DNA from: Bacteroidales bacterium
Lineage (GTDB): Bacteria > Bacteroidota > Bacteroidia > Bacteroidales > Muribaculaceae
DNA length: 35,453 nt
Assembly (NCBI GenBank): GCA_020859845.1
Contig: JAJBVL010000087.1
Span: 1-35,453 of the forward strand
Direction of reading: 5' to 3'
Part shown: positions 16,392-24,189 of the stretch, piece by piece
Numbering within the stretch: position 1 is the first letter of the stretch
Layout: every line of letters starts with the position of its first letter
The notes under the pieces: model-generated
What the model was told of the DNA's origin: nothing
The model's input: the letters and a program-made list of their open reading frames with translations, nothing else
Database searches by the model: none
Made by a program: the position numbers and the translations under genes

Positions 16392-16799
16392 CAGTTTTTT
16401 GCTCAAAGTGAGCTTAGGAGACCGCTGCCATTTTAGTGAGTCTCTTACTGCAAGCCTTCCAGATTGGAAAAAACGAGATGTAAAGGGTTGTAAATAGAAA
16501 ATATGAGGTTGGAAGAAGGAAAACTTTTTGTCATTTTTCCCTCGCCATTAATTTTTTTGAGAAAAAATTTGGAGAACGTTAAATCTCGTGCTATATTCGC
16601 TTAAGAAGGCATTAAAATGGATAAAATATTGGTGCATAATAAATTAAGCCAAAAGTTGTGTAAAATATCGTGATTGGGCTGAGGGTATTTTAACTTTATT
16701 TAAATATAAATTAATCCAAATCTAGTAGGAATGTAATCGAAATGCAACAACTGGTTGATATTTTTTTTGAAAAAAGCCTCAAAAAAATGTATAAAACAC
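16392..16799. other. A+T-rich intergenic region upstream of the C10 protease promoter
   Basis: About 400 bases with frequent A and T runs and no open frame that looks coding. The only named features are the promoters at its two ends. A regulatory upstream (UP-like) role is possible but nothing specific is visible. Confidence 0.5.
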
Positions 16800-16830
16800 T
16801 TGCATACTTCAAAAATTGGTATTAACTTTG
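16800..16830 (+). promoter_or_regulatory. Promoter of the C10 protease transcript
   Basis: TTG at 16800-16802, exactly 20 bases, then TAACTTTG at 16823-16830: a full Bacteroidota -33/-7 match. It places transcription start near 16837 and so gives the C10 gene a leader of about 260 bases. Confidence 0.7.
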
Positions 16831-16835
16831 CAGCC

Positions 16836-17100
16836 ATGAAAAAAGCCCCCACAATGAATAAGATGTAAAACTCACCCCCTCGCCTCACCGCGAGGAGCGC
16901 TCGCTTCACCGCAAGCGATGGTTCCCAGAAGAGCTTAACGGCTCTCTGCAGTCGTCTTCCTGTGTCTATGTAGGTAGATATGGCCAGACGGTCTGTCCCT
17001 CTTTCAGGCGCGACTATTAGTGCATAGATCTTCTTATGTGCTATTAGACCAAGCCTTCCATTACCAAAGTTCTATAAGTCACCATAAAAACTAAACATTA
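16836..17100 (+). other. Long hairpin-rich 5' leader of the C10 protease gene (candidate regulatory RNA)
   Basis: It starts with a 10-codon ORF (MKKAPTMNKM, 16836-16868) right after the promoter. Then come two adjacent related hairpins: CCTCGC/GCGAGG (16878-16895) and TCGCTT/AAGCGA (16901-16918), built on near-identical 16-mers at 16879 and 16900 that differ at two positions. A GAGC/GCTC stem follows near 16931-16944, and later a 9-bp stem with two G-U pairs (TAGTGCATA 17018-17026 with TATGTGCTA 17035-17043). The density of stems in a non-coding leader suggests a cis-regulatory or attenuator-like RNA, but I match it to no known riboswitch class. Confidence 0.45.
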
Positions 17101-19047
17101 ATGAAGCAACAAACCGTCATGTTGGCCTTGACCCTCGCGGCAGCCATTCAGTCAGATGCCCAAAGCATCGTCATAGACCGCTATCCTGTAGCTCTTGAGG
17201 CTACGGCACCTCAGTCGTCGCTACGGCTCAGCTCTCAGACCCTCCCTCAACCAGAGAAAGGAGGATACGAGACGCTGCTCTTGTCAACCGACTCTCGCTC
17301 AGTGATAGTGGCTCGTCTTGACGACGGCTCTACCCACCTTTTGGGCTATCTCGACACTAAGGCTTCGGAGGGTATGGGTCTGCCTACAGCCTTGGAGGCT
17401 TCACTCCTTAATATGAATGAGGAGGAAGTGGCTAAGGCACCAACCATGACTATGGAGGCTATTGTCCCTATGCTGTCATCGCGCTGGGGTCAGCAGGCTC
17501 CTTTCAACGACCTGTGTCCGGAGAAGGATGGCGTGAAGGCTGTCACTGGGTGCGTAGCCACGGCAATGGCCCAAATTATGCGCTACCACCAGTGGCCGCT
17601 AAAGGGCGAGGGTGAGGCCCAGTTTAAGTGTGCCTACTCCGACGAGTGGGAGCAGATGGACTTCGCCGGCACCACCTTCGACTGGGAGTGGATGGCCGAC
17701 AGCTACACCTCCTCCAACCGCACCCCGCGGGAGAAGCAGGCAGTGGCCACGCTGATGAAGGCCTGCGGCTACGCTGTGGGGATGACCTACGGTAGCGATG
17801 GCTCGAGCGCCAACTTGAGTGAACTCATGGCCTTGGTTGACCACTTTGGCTACGATGGCTCGACAATGGCCCTTCTTAGCGCCGACGCTTACGGTCAGGA
17901 AGAATGGGAGGCGTTGATCCACGACCATCTGGCCAGCTACGGCCCAGTGCTCTACACGGGAACGCGCACCTTCTCCGACAGCCACGCCTTTGTGGTTGAC
18001 GGCTACGATGGCGATGGCTTCTTCCACGTCAACTGGGGATGGAACGGTGCCTACGACGGCTACTTCCTTCTGTCGGTGCTCGACGCTAAGGGATGGTCAA
18101 CGGAGACCACCAGGGAGGGTTACTCCTCTTCGCAGAAAGCACTCGTGGGCGTCACTCCAAGCCACGCTACTAACAGTCCCCAAGAGACAGGCGAGATTTA
18201 TGATCTCTACATTAATGCACTGTCGGCCTCGGTTACTGCTCGCGGGCTTTCCCTCTGCCGCTACTACAACCCTGCTGCAAGAGATATGGAGGTGGAGATG
18301 GCTCTCAGGGCCGTCAACTACGAGACTCAAGAGGAGACGGTGGTGCACGCTGATGGTATCGGTTGCTACGATGGCTCCGCCACCATTAAGGCTTTCTCCA
18401 ACTCCTCGCCAACATTCTCTTGCGCTAATCTGGCCGATGGCGTTTGGGAACTGACGCCTATCTACCGATACAGCAACGAGCAGAACTGGCGCACGCCCCG
18501 AAGGACCAAGAATTGTGATAAGGCCTACGTTAAGGTAGAAAATGGAAGTCTGTCGATAGGAGGAGCCAAATACCTTGCCCTTCAGAAAACCTCTATTAAT
18601 GGGGAAGCTGCTCCCTTCAGCCTTCTTCAAGTGACAGCAATTTATCGCAACCTCAGCGACATCCCCTGCAACCACGCATTTAAGATGGCTGTCTTTGAGA
18701 AGGGCATCGGGCTTGACATTATGCGTAGCTCTGCCATGAGCGAAGAGGTAGAGATTGGAGCCAACGAGGAGGTAGAGGTGACGTTCACCTGTATTCTCCC
18801 AGCCTCCATCAATATCTTCTCCACCTACTATGTCAAACTCGAGTCGAAGGGCAATATGATAGAGGCAGCTCCTCTCTCAATAGCGAATATGTCCGGAGAT
18901 AGTGGCATAGAAGAGATTGCTGCTGACGAAGTAGGGGAAGGAGTAGACGAGACAGGTCTCTATGACCTCTGGGGAAGAAAGATTACCTCCACCTCTCGTC
19001 CAACGATTGTGATAGATGCCAAGGGCCACAAGCGCCTCATGAACTAA
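17101..19047 (+). CDS. C10-family (streptopain-like) cysteine protease
   Basis: Secreted papain-fold protease of MEROPS family C10, 648 residues. Order: signal peptide (MKQQTVMLALTLAAAIQSDA), Spi-like inhibitory prodomain to about residue 115, and the catalytic domain with candidate nucleophile C151 in AVTGCVATAMAQIMRYHQWP and candidate His H295 in DSHAFVVDGYDGDGFFHVNWGWNG. A beta-rich C-terminal region follows and the protein ends in LYDLWGRKI...KGHKRLMN, which resembles the short C-terminal sorting tails of T9SS-type or related surface proteins in Bacteroidales. C10 enzymes in this order are linked to degradation of host proteins. It is a single-gene transcript with a strong promoter, a ~260-base leader and a strong terminator. 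The catalytic call is strong and the sorting-tail reading is moderate. Confidence 0.93.
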   Translation: MKQQTVMLALTLAAAIQSDAQSIVIDRYPVALEATAPQSSLRLSSQTLPQPEKGGYETLLLSTDSRSVIVARLDDGSTHLLGYLDTKASEGMGLPTALEASLLNMNEEEVAKAPTMTMEAIVPMLSSRWGQQAPFNDLCPEKDGVKAVTGCVATAMAQIMRYHQWPLKGEGEAQFKCAYSDEWEQMDFAGTTFDWEWMADSYTSSNRTPREKQAVATLMKACGYAVGMTYGSDGSSANLSELMALVDHFGYDGSTMALLSADAYGQEEWEALIHDHLASYGPVLYTGTRTFSDSHAFVVDGYDGDGFFHVNWGWNGAYDGYFLLSVLDAKGWSTETTREGYSSSQKALVGVTPSHATNSPQETGEIYDLYINALSASVTARGLSLCRYYNPAARDMEVEMALRAVNYETQEETVVHADGIGCYDGSATIKAFSNSSPTFSCANLADGVWELTPIYRYSNEQNWRTPRRTKNCDKAYVKVENGSLSIGGAKYLALQKTSINGEAAPFSLLQVTAIYRNLSDIPCNHAFKMAVFEKGIGLDIMRSSAMSEEVEIGANEEVEVTFTCILPASINIFSTYYVKLESKGNMIEAAPLSIANMSGDSGIEEIAADEVGEGVDETGLYDLWGRKITSTSRPTIVIDAKGHKRLMN

Positions 19048-19069
19048 TCCTCCAAATTCATATCCTTAT

Positions 19070-19110
19070 GGTGGGCAACCCGTTTTGGTTGCCCACCTAT
19101 TTTGTTATCT
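19070..19110 (+). terminator. Intrinsic terminator of the C10 gene
   Basis: A perfect 11-bp stem GGTGGGCAACC (19070-19080) / GGTTGCCCACC (19087-19097), 6-base loop, then TATTTTGTTATCTTT. It begins 22 bases after the C10 stop codon and faces the convergent GH110 gene, whose stop is at 19111. Confidence 0.9.
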
Positions 19111-20883
19111 TTACTCGATAAGAGCTTGGCCCACGCGCTCGAGCCAGAAACGGCTCTGGCAGGGGTGGAAGGGCGGGTAGTCGTGGTTGGTGAGGATGGT
19201 GTTGCGGCGAAAGATGAGGTCGGCCACCGACTTGGCGTAGAGAATCGGGGCATCGAACGTCTCAAACGTGTTTTCCTCAATCACTATCCCCGAGTGGAAA
19301 TATTGTTGCTGGCCTTCAAGGTTGGGAATCTCAGGATATATGGAGATAACGGCGTTGGTAAACTGAAACATGTTGGTCAAGGCGTTGACGAAGCGATTGT
19401 GGCGGATTACCACGTCGCGACACGCCCCCGTCTCATACCATCCGTTGCAGTCGCCGCAGAGCAGTATGGCCGTCCCTGAGGTGTGGTCAAAGAGGTTGCG
19501 CTCCACGAGCGTAGGTCGCGGTGTGCTGAAGAGGCTGCCACGGGCGCGGTTGTTGCGTATCACGTTGTCGGCAAAGTATACCGAGGGGGTCCACGTGAGG
19601 TTTTCTATCCCGTAGCCTCTTTCGGGGTTTACCTCGGCGGGGATAGTATCGCGGAAGGTGATACGCCAAGCCTTCACGCCAGGGATGCTGTCCTGCCCTT
19701 CGGGAGCGATGGAGGCGATGACGTTGGGACTTCCTACAATCTCCATGGTGGAGGAGCGCACAAACTCCACGCTGTCGCCCTCTTCTCCCCAGCCGAAGCC
19801 CCAACTCTGGTCGTGCATATACTGTCCTATGAGAGTGAAGTCGTCGGGTCGGCCTACCACCTTTAGATACGTGCCATGAACGTTGATGGCGTCGTCCATC
19901 ATGCCTTCATAGAGGCCGCCCACGGAGCGTATCGTGCCCTTGCAGCCTGAAAAGTGGGTGGCGTCGGCCTGGGCGGTGAAGTAGCGCGGGTCGTCATTGC
20001 CACGCAGCGCCACTCTGAAGCCTTCGAGCGTGACGTTGTCGCAGAGTTGTGCTAATAGGCCCATCCCCTCGGCATAATGTACTGTCACGTCGAGAAGGCG
20101 GGTATTGACATCGTCGGCCAGGAAAATCCCCGGCGCTGGGCGTCCCCAGCCGCGCAGGGCCACTACCGTGCCCTCTACCAGTCGCTCGTTGCGCCACTGT
20201 GGAGCTATCAGTCGGCGGGGCCCTATCTCTTGCACACCCTTCATGGGACACCACACGTCGCTCGTCTGATACACCAGATGGCGCGTGTCGCCTTCAAAAG
20301 CGATGCCCCACTGAGGATACATCCTCCATCCCTCGCCGCTCACCTCCAGCAGCGAATCCGCGGTGACGCGATAGTCGACCCACGGCTCGATGTCGAAGAC
20401 GGTGCCTTCGGGGGTCTGCTCCACGATCCTCACTTGCGAGATGTGGGGTCGGTCGAAATCGATCGAGAAGCCTTGAAGCGTGCAACTACGGCTCTCTACC
20501 AGCGCCACGGGCAGCATACGGCCGTGGAAGATGAAGTCGCTCCCTTGGCCGTCGAGTGTGAATCGTTTCAGCCCCACGAGGTCGATACCTACAGCTTTAG
20601 GCTGCACTTGGTCGTGGTTAGAGATATAATACTCGCGCTTCTGAGCTCCCTCAGGGTAGAAATGGTAGACGCCCTTAGGGAAGGTTAGCACCACGCTATC
20701 CTCCGTCCCCGCCTCTTGCTTGATTTGGCTAATGGCGCGGGCGGCAGCCTCAGCCGCGTTTTCGCCCTCCATAAAGGTCGTGATGTCGTAAGTCCTAACA
20801 TTCTGGCTCGTCATAGTTGGGCTTGTTGTGGCCAGCAAGCACGCAGCCACCAGCAGCCCTATTTTCCTTAATCGATTATTCAT
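19111..20883 (-). CDS. GH110-like alpha-1,3-galactosidase (right-handed beta-helix)
   Basis: Predicted exo-alpha-1,3-galactosidase of family GH110, which removes terminal alpha-1,3-Gal from blood-group-B or linear alpha-Gal epitopes. From the ATG at 20883 it has 590 residues; a second ATG four codons upstream (20895) is equally possible. A signal peptide (MNNRLRKIGLLVAACLLATT) is followed by a parallel beta-helix. Family-like stretches are TLDGQGSDFIFHGRM at about 109-123, GFSIDFDRPHISQ at 138-150, and GGLYEGMMDDAINVHGTYLK at 322-341. D307 (in QADATHF) and D330/D331 lie in the spacing expected for the family's proposed catalytic aspartates. It has its own strong promoter at 20918-20948. The subfamily and linkage cannot be settled by eye. 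Confidence 0.85.
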   Translation of the reverse strand: MNNRLRKIGLLVAACLLATTSPTMTSQNVRTYDITTFMEGENAAEAAARAISQIKQEAGTEDSVVLTFPKGVYHFYPEGAQKREYYISNHDQVQPKAVGIDLVGLKRFTLDGQGSDFIFHGRMLPVALVESRSCTLQGFSIDFDRPHISQVRIVEQTPEGTVFDIEPWVDYRVTADSLLEVSGEGWRMYPQWGIAFEGDTRHLVYQTSDVWCPMKGVQEIGPRRLIAPQWRNERLVEGTVVALRGWGRPAPGIFLADDVNTRLLDVTVHYAEGMGLLAQLCDNVTLEGFRVALRGNDDPRYFTAQADATHFSGCKGTIRSVGGLYEGMMDDAINVHGTYLKVVGRPDDFTLIGQYMHDQSWGFGWGEEGDSVEFVRSSTMEIVGSPNVIASIAPEGQDSIPGVKAWRITFRDTIPAEVNPERGYGIENLTWTPSVYFADNVIRNNRARGSLFSTPRPTLVERNLFDHTSGTAILLCGDCNGWYETGACRDVVIRHNRFVNALTNMFQFTNAVISIYPEIPNLEGQQQYFHSGIVIEENTFETFDAPILYAKSVADLIFRRNTILTNHDYPPFHPCQSRFWLERVGQALIE

Positions 20884-20917
20884 GTCCAGTCTCACTAGTG
20901 TTGATAGAAGTCCTATG

Positions 20918-20948
20918 CAAATATAATATCTTTCTTCGGATTGGGCAA
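20918..20948 (-). promoter_or_regulatory. Promoter of the GH110-like gene
   Basis: On the minus strand TTG (complement of 20946-20948), exactly 20 bases, then TATATTTG (complement of 20918-20925), about 35 bases before the preferred ATG. It is a full -33/-7 match. Confidence 0.65.
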
Positions 20949-21055
20949 ATGCAATTTGGCAGAGCCCTTTTTAATGTAAGAGGTCACGCAATAGGCTGGG
21001 ATAGTACTCTCAGAAGAAATTGACAGGGACGTTAGGGATTTTGCAAAAAGATTAG

Positions 21056-21063
21056 TATATTTG
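21056..21063 (+). promoter_or_regulatory. -7 element of the Rpn-type gene
   Basis: TATATTTG, a full TAnnTTTG match 28 bases before the ATG at 21092. TTG at 21041 is too close for the usual spacing, so the -33 element is uncertain. Confidence 0.5.
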
Positions 21064-21091
21064 CAAAACGAACCCTTTTATCCTGACTCCT

Positions 21092-21949
21092 ATGTGTACC
21101 GAAAGATACATTGACCCTTTTACCGACTTCGGTTTCAAGCGAATGTTTGGCTCCGAACAGAGTAAGGCCTATCTGGTCAACTTCCTAAACGCTCTCCTCA
21201 AAGAGCCAGATCCGATCGTAGACATTCAGTACAAGAACACTGAGCAACTTGGTCTTCTCCCAGGAGACCGCAACGCTATCTATGACCTTTATTGTACTAC
21301 CGACAAAGGAGGCCACGTCATTGTTGAGATGCAAAATTCTTCACAACGCTATTTCATCGACCGTGCTATCTACTATTCCACTTTTCCCATCCAGCAGGAG
21401 GCTGAGCCTGGGAAGTGGGACTATCGTCTGCCGAAAGTTTACATGGTGTCGTTTCTTAACTTTACTCTTTCCGACTATGTTGATGGAGCCGATTACAAGC
21501 ACGAGGTGAAATTGGTCGATTTGGTGACCAAACGGGTTTTCTACGACAAACTCACCTATATCTTCCTGGAGATGCCTAAGTTTATAAAGGAACTTGACGA
21601 ACTGGAGGGAGGAGATGACTATTGGCTTTACATAATAAAAAACTTACAAAATCTCCCCGAAATCCCAGAGAGAATGGACAACGAGCTTTTCCGAAGCTTC
21701 TTCGAATTGGCGGAGGTAAGCCGACTTTCGAAGGATGACTATGCAGCTTACGAACTGAGCCTAAAGCGTATGAGGGACAACTATAACGTGGTGAACTACG
21801 CAATGGAGAAGGGCCGTGCCGAAGGCATTGAGAAAGGTATTGAGAAACGCAATATAGAAATTGCGAAAGAGATGGTAAGTAAAGGAATTGCCATAGAGGT
21901 AATAGCAGAGATTACAGGCTTACCCACTGAGGAGATATTACTTTTGTGA
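21092..21949 (+). CDS. Rpn/PDDEXK_2-family nuclease (putative transposase-like protein)
   Basis: A 285-residue member of the Rpn / PD-(D/E)XK transposase-like family (TIGR01784/PF12784). It opens YIDPFTDFGFKRMFGSEQSKAYLVNFLNALL, the usual start of this group. The nuclease core includes IYDLYCTTDKGGHVIVEMQN (D...E-x-Q variant of the catalytic motif) followed by R-YFIDRAIYYST. The C-terminus is the typical charged KGRAEGIEKGIEKRNIEIAKEMVSKGIAIEVIAEITGL tail. E. coli Rpn proteins promote RecA-independent recombination, and the biological role of the Bacteroidales copies is not established. It is intact, with its own promoter, and no inverted-repeat ends or target duplications were seen around it. 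These families are multicopy in Bacteroidales. Confidence 0.92.
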   Translation: MCTERYIDPFTDFGFKRMFGSEQSKAYLVNFLNALLKEPDPIVDIQYKNTEQLGLLPGDRNAIYDLYCTTDKGGHVIVEMQNSSQRYFIDRAIYYSTFPIQQEAEPGKWDYRLPKVYMVSFLNFTLSDYVDGADYKHEVKLVDLVTKRVFYDKLTYIFLEMPKFIKELDELEGGDDYWLYIIKNLQNLPEIPERMDNELFRSFFELAEVSRLSKDDYAAYELSLKRMRDNYNVVNYAMEKGRAEGIEKGIEKRNIEIAKEMVSKGIAIEVIAEITGLPTEEILLL

Positions 21950-21967
21950 CTCCTAACTATAACTATA

Positions 21968-23275
21968 TTATTTTATCCACTGGAGGGGATTGAGCTTGGT
22001 GCGCTCGTGGCGGAGCTCGAAGTGGAGGATGGCGCGGTTGCCCGACTCGGGGTTGCGGTAGATGGTGCCAAGGCTCTGGCGTGCCTTGACGGTGTCGCCG
22101 GCCTTGACGTTGATAGAGGCCAGATTGGCATACACCGTCAGATAGTCGCCGTGGCGCACCATGACGATGGTGTTGTAGCCCGGCTGCTGAAACACGGCGC
22201 TCACCTGGCCGTCAAAGACGCAGCGGGCAGTGGTGGTTGACAAGGCCTCGATGTCGACGCCGCTATTATCGGTCTCCACATGGGGCAGCGAGGGATGCTT
22301 CTGGCGTCCGAAGCCACGCTCTATGCGGTAGCGTCCCTCGATAGGGAATGGGAGGCGACCCTTGTTGCTCTCAAAGGAGCCAGTGAGGCGCGAGTTGGCC
22401 ACCTCGGAGGTGTTGGTGGCAGCCACAGGCGCTTTTGAGCCAGCAGCCGGTTGCTGAGCCGTGGCTGCCCCCTTTTTCTTTTTGGAGCCGCTTTGCTTCT
22501 GCTTCTTCTGGGCCTCCATCTCCTCGGCGATGAGGCGGTCGAGCTCGCGGTCAAACTCACGTGCCTGAGCCTCTTGCTGGCGCAGCGTCTCCTTGAGCGA
22601 CTTCCCTTCCTTGCGTAGCTTGTTGACCAGCTGGTCAGTCTCCTGTCGCTGCGATTGCAAGCGGCGATGAGCCAACTGCAGACTGTCGACCTGCGCCACT
22701 TGTGCACGTTGGAGATTAGCCAGCGAATTTTTCTTAGTGTTGAGGGCCTCGATTGCTCCCTCTATCTGGCGCGTCTTCTCGCGGCGCCAGGTGGCAAACT
22801 GCTGCAGGTAGCGCAGACGTTGCCAAGCCTGAGCAAAGGATTGCGAGGAGAAAATAAAAGCAAGCGTGCTCATCGACGATTGGCTTAGCTGCATCTGCTG
22901 GAGAGCATGACGATAGCCTCGGCGCAAAGCCTCAAGGTCGTTTTGTGCCAGATTGATTGAGTCCTTGAGCGTGTTGATGCGGTGGGCTATACTGTCGATG
23001 TTGGATTGATGGGTGGTAATGTTTTCTTGCGAGGTGGATATCTCGCTCGTAAGGGCGTCGAGGCGGTCGAGCTGTCGCTTGGTCTCGTTGGTGTTGGTGT
23101 TGATCTTCTGTGAAGTCTCAATGATGGCTTGCTCGGTCTGCCGCTGCTCTTTTTTCAATTTCTCGATGTCGCGCTTGGGTTTGGCTCCGTTGACCGTGAC
23201 CGACAGAGCGACAGTGAGACAGAGCGATAGAGCTATAAGCAATAAGCGATGAAGGCGGTGATGGCAGGATATCAT
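21968..23275 (-). CDS. EnvC-like murein hydrolase activator, degenerate M23 domain
   Basis: A 435-residue exported protein: signal or N-terminal membrane segment (RLLLIALSLCLTVALSVTVNG), a long coiled coil from about residue 32 to 265, a Lys/Ala-rich linker, and a C-terminal LytM/M23 domain. Two of the four zinc ligands are missing: the first motif reads DNSGVDIEA instead of HxxxD with His, and the last reads ILHFELR (I416, H418) instead of HxH. Coiled coil plus inactive LytM is the EnvC/NlpD-type plan, which activates cell-wall amidases during division instead of cutting peptidoglycan. Its start overlaps the DUF4292 stop by 4 bases (23272-23275), so the two are translationally coupled. It is last in the dut-TPR-DUF4292-M23 run. 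Confidence 0.92.
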   Translation of the reverse strand: MISCHHRLHRLLLIALSLCLTVALSVTVNGAKPKRDIEKLKKEQRQTEQAIIETSQKINTNTNETKRQLDRLDALTSEISTSQENITTHQSNIDSIAHRINTLKDSINLAQNDLEALRRGYRHALQQMQLSQSSMSTLAFIFSSQSFAQAWQRLRYLQQFATWRREKTRQIEGAIEALNTKKNSLANLQRAQVAQVDSLQLAHRRLQSQRQETDQLVNKLRKEGKSLKETLRQQEAQAREFDRELDRLIAEEMEAQKKQKQSGSKKKKGAATAQQPAAGSKAPVAATNTSEVANSRLTGSFESNKGRLPFPIEGRYRIERGFGRQKHPSLPHVETDNSGVDIEALSTTTARCVFDGQVSAVFQQPGYNTIVMVRHGDYLTVYANLASINVKAGDTVKARQSLGTIYRNPESGNRAILHFELRHERTKLNPLQWIK

Positions 23276-24177
23276 TGTAGATTGGAGAATGCTTTCAAGA
23301 GGTCGGTTAGGTAAATGCGTTTACATCCCTTGGGAATGCTGACTGAGCGCAGATTCACGTCAGCATCCCATTGCGCTTTAGAGAGTTCCCAGTCGATGGA
23401 TGCTTGGATGGTGCGCTTCTGAGCGTTGGTATAGAGCGTCAATCCCGAGGCCATAGGCCCACATGGAGTGTCGTAGGGGGCGAGATAGGAGAAGATGAGG
23501 GGAGGATAAGTGCCAGCCTGCACTATGAGTTTCAGCAAGGCGGCGCTGCTGTCGAAGAGGAAACCATAGCTTGGCGTCACCCCTCCCACGGCGCTCGCCG
23601 CCGCCGTGTCGGGCATCACCATCCACACTTCTCCTATCGTCTTCTCATCCTCGGTGCTTGCTCGGTCGTCTGTGATGAGTGAGGCCTCAAGCATTCCTAC
23701 GTTGGAGGCGTCGATGGCTTCCTGTTGGAAGAGGAAGGGACGTCCCAGCAGTAGGTCCTGCAGGTTGGCGAAGGCAAAGGAGGTGCCTCCCAAAAAGTTT
23801 CTCAGCGACTCGCTGATATACTGGTTGTGGTATTTATCCACCACCAGCAGTGTGTCGGGGGTGATATAAGCCACTCCCACCTCCATCCCCAGAAAGCGTA
23901 GGGAGAAAAGAATGCTCTTGTCGCGCTCCATGATGGCCGAGGCCGACACCGAAAAACGCGAAGGGCTCTCCATAGCCACCTTCACTGGCGCCTTTAGTCT
24001 CTCCCAAGGCCGATACTGGGTGGCGATGGCTTCCAGCAGACTGTCGGCAGTAGTTGAGACTGTCGATGGCTCGTAGGCTTGACGCTCTGCCTGCTTCGAT
24101 GAATGGCAGCCAGAGAGAGCTGTGGTGAGCCATAGCAGACCGATGGCCAATGGGAGAAGTCGGTGAAGGAGCTTCAT
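23272..24177 (-). CDS. DUF4292 lipoprotein
   Basis: A 301-residue predicted lipoprotein: signal peptide MKLLHRLLPLAIGLLWLTTALSG with lipobox LSGC and lipidated C24. The rest is a beta-rich domain of the DUF4292 type (PF14125), with KAPVKVAMESPSRFSVSASAIMERDKSILFSLRFLGMEVGVAYITPDTLLVVDKYHNQY as a typical segment. The fold resembles LolA/LolB-like lipid- or lipoprotein-handling domains, but the function is not established. It sits between a TPR protein (12 bases upstream) and the EnvC-like protein, with which it overlaps. This order recurs in Bacteroidota as I recall it, suggesting a shared envelope role. Confidence 0.88.
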   Translation of the reverse strand: MKLLHRLLPLAIGLLWLTTALSGCHSSKQAERQAYEPSTVSTTADSLLEAIATQYRPWERLKAPVKVAMESPSRFSVSASAIMERDKSILFSLRFLGMEVGVAYITPDTLLVVDKYHNQYISESLRNFLGGTSFAFANLQDLLLGRPFLFQQEAIDASNVGMLEASLITDDRASTEDEKTIGEVWMVMPDTAAASAVGGVTPSYGFLFDSSAALLKLIVQAGTYPPLIFSYLAPYDTPCGPMASGLTLYTNAQKRTIQASIDWELSKAQWDADVNLRSVSIPKGCKRIYLTDLLKAFSNLQ

Positions 24178-24189
24178 AGCGGGTGGGGA

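Noticed and set aside
21092-21949. Complete insertion sequence around the Rpn-type gene
   Set aside because: No terminal inverted repeats or target duplications were found flanking the gene.
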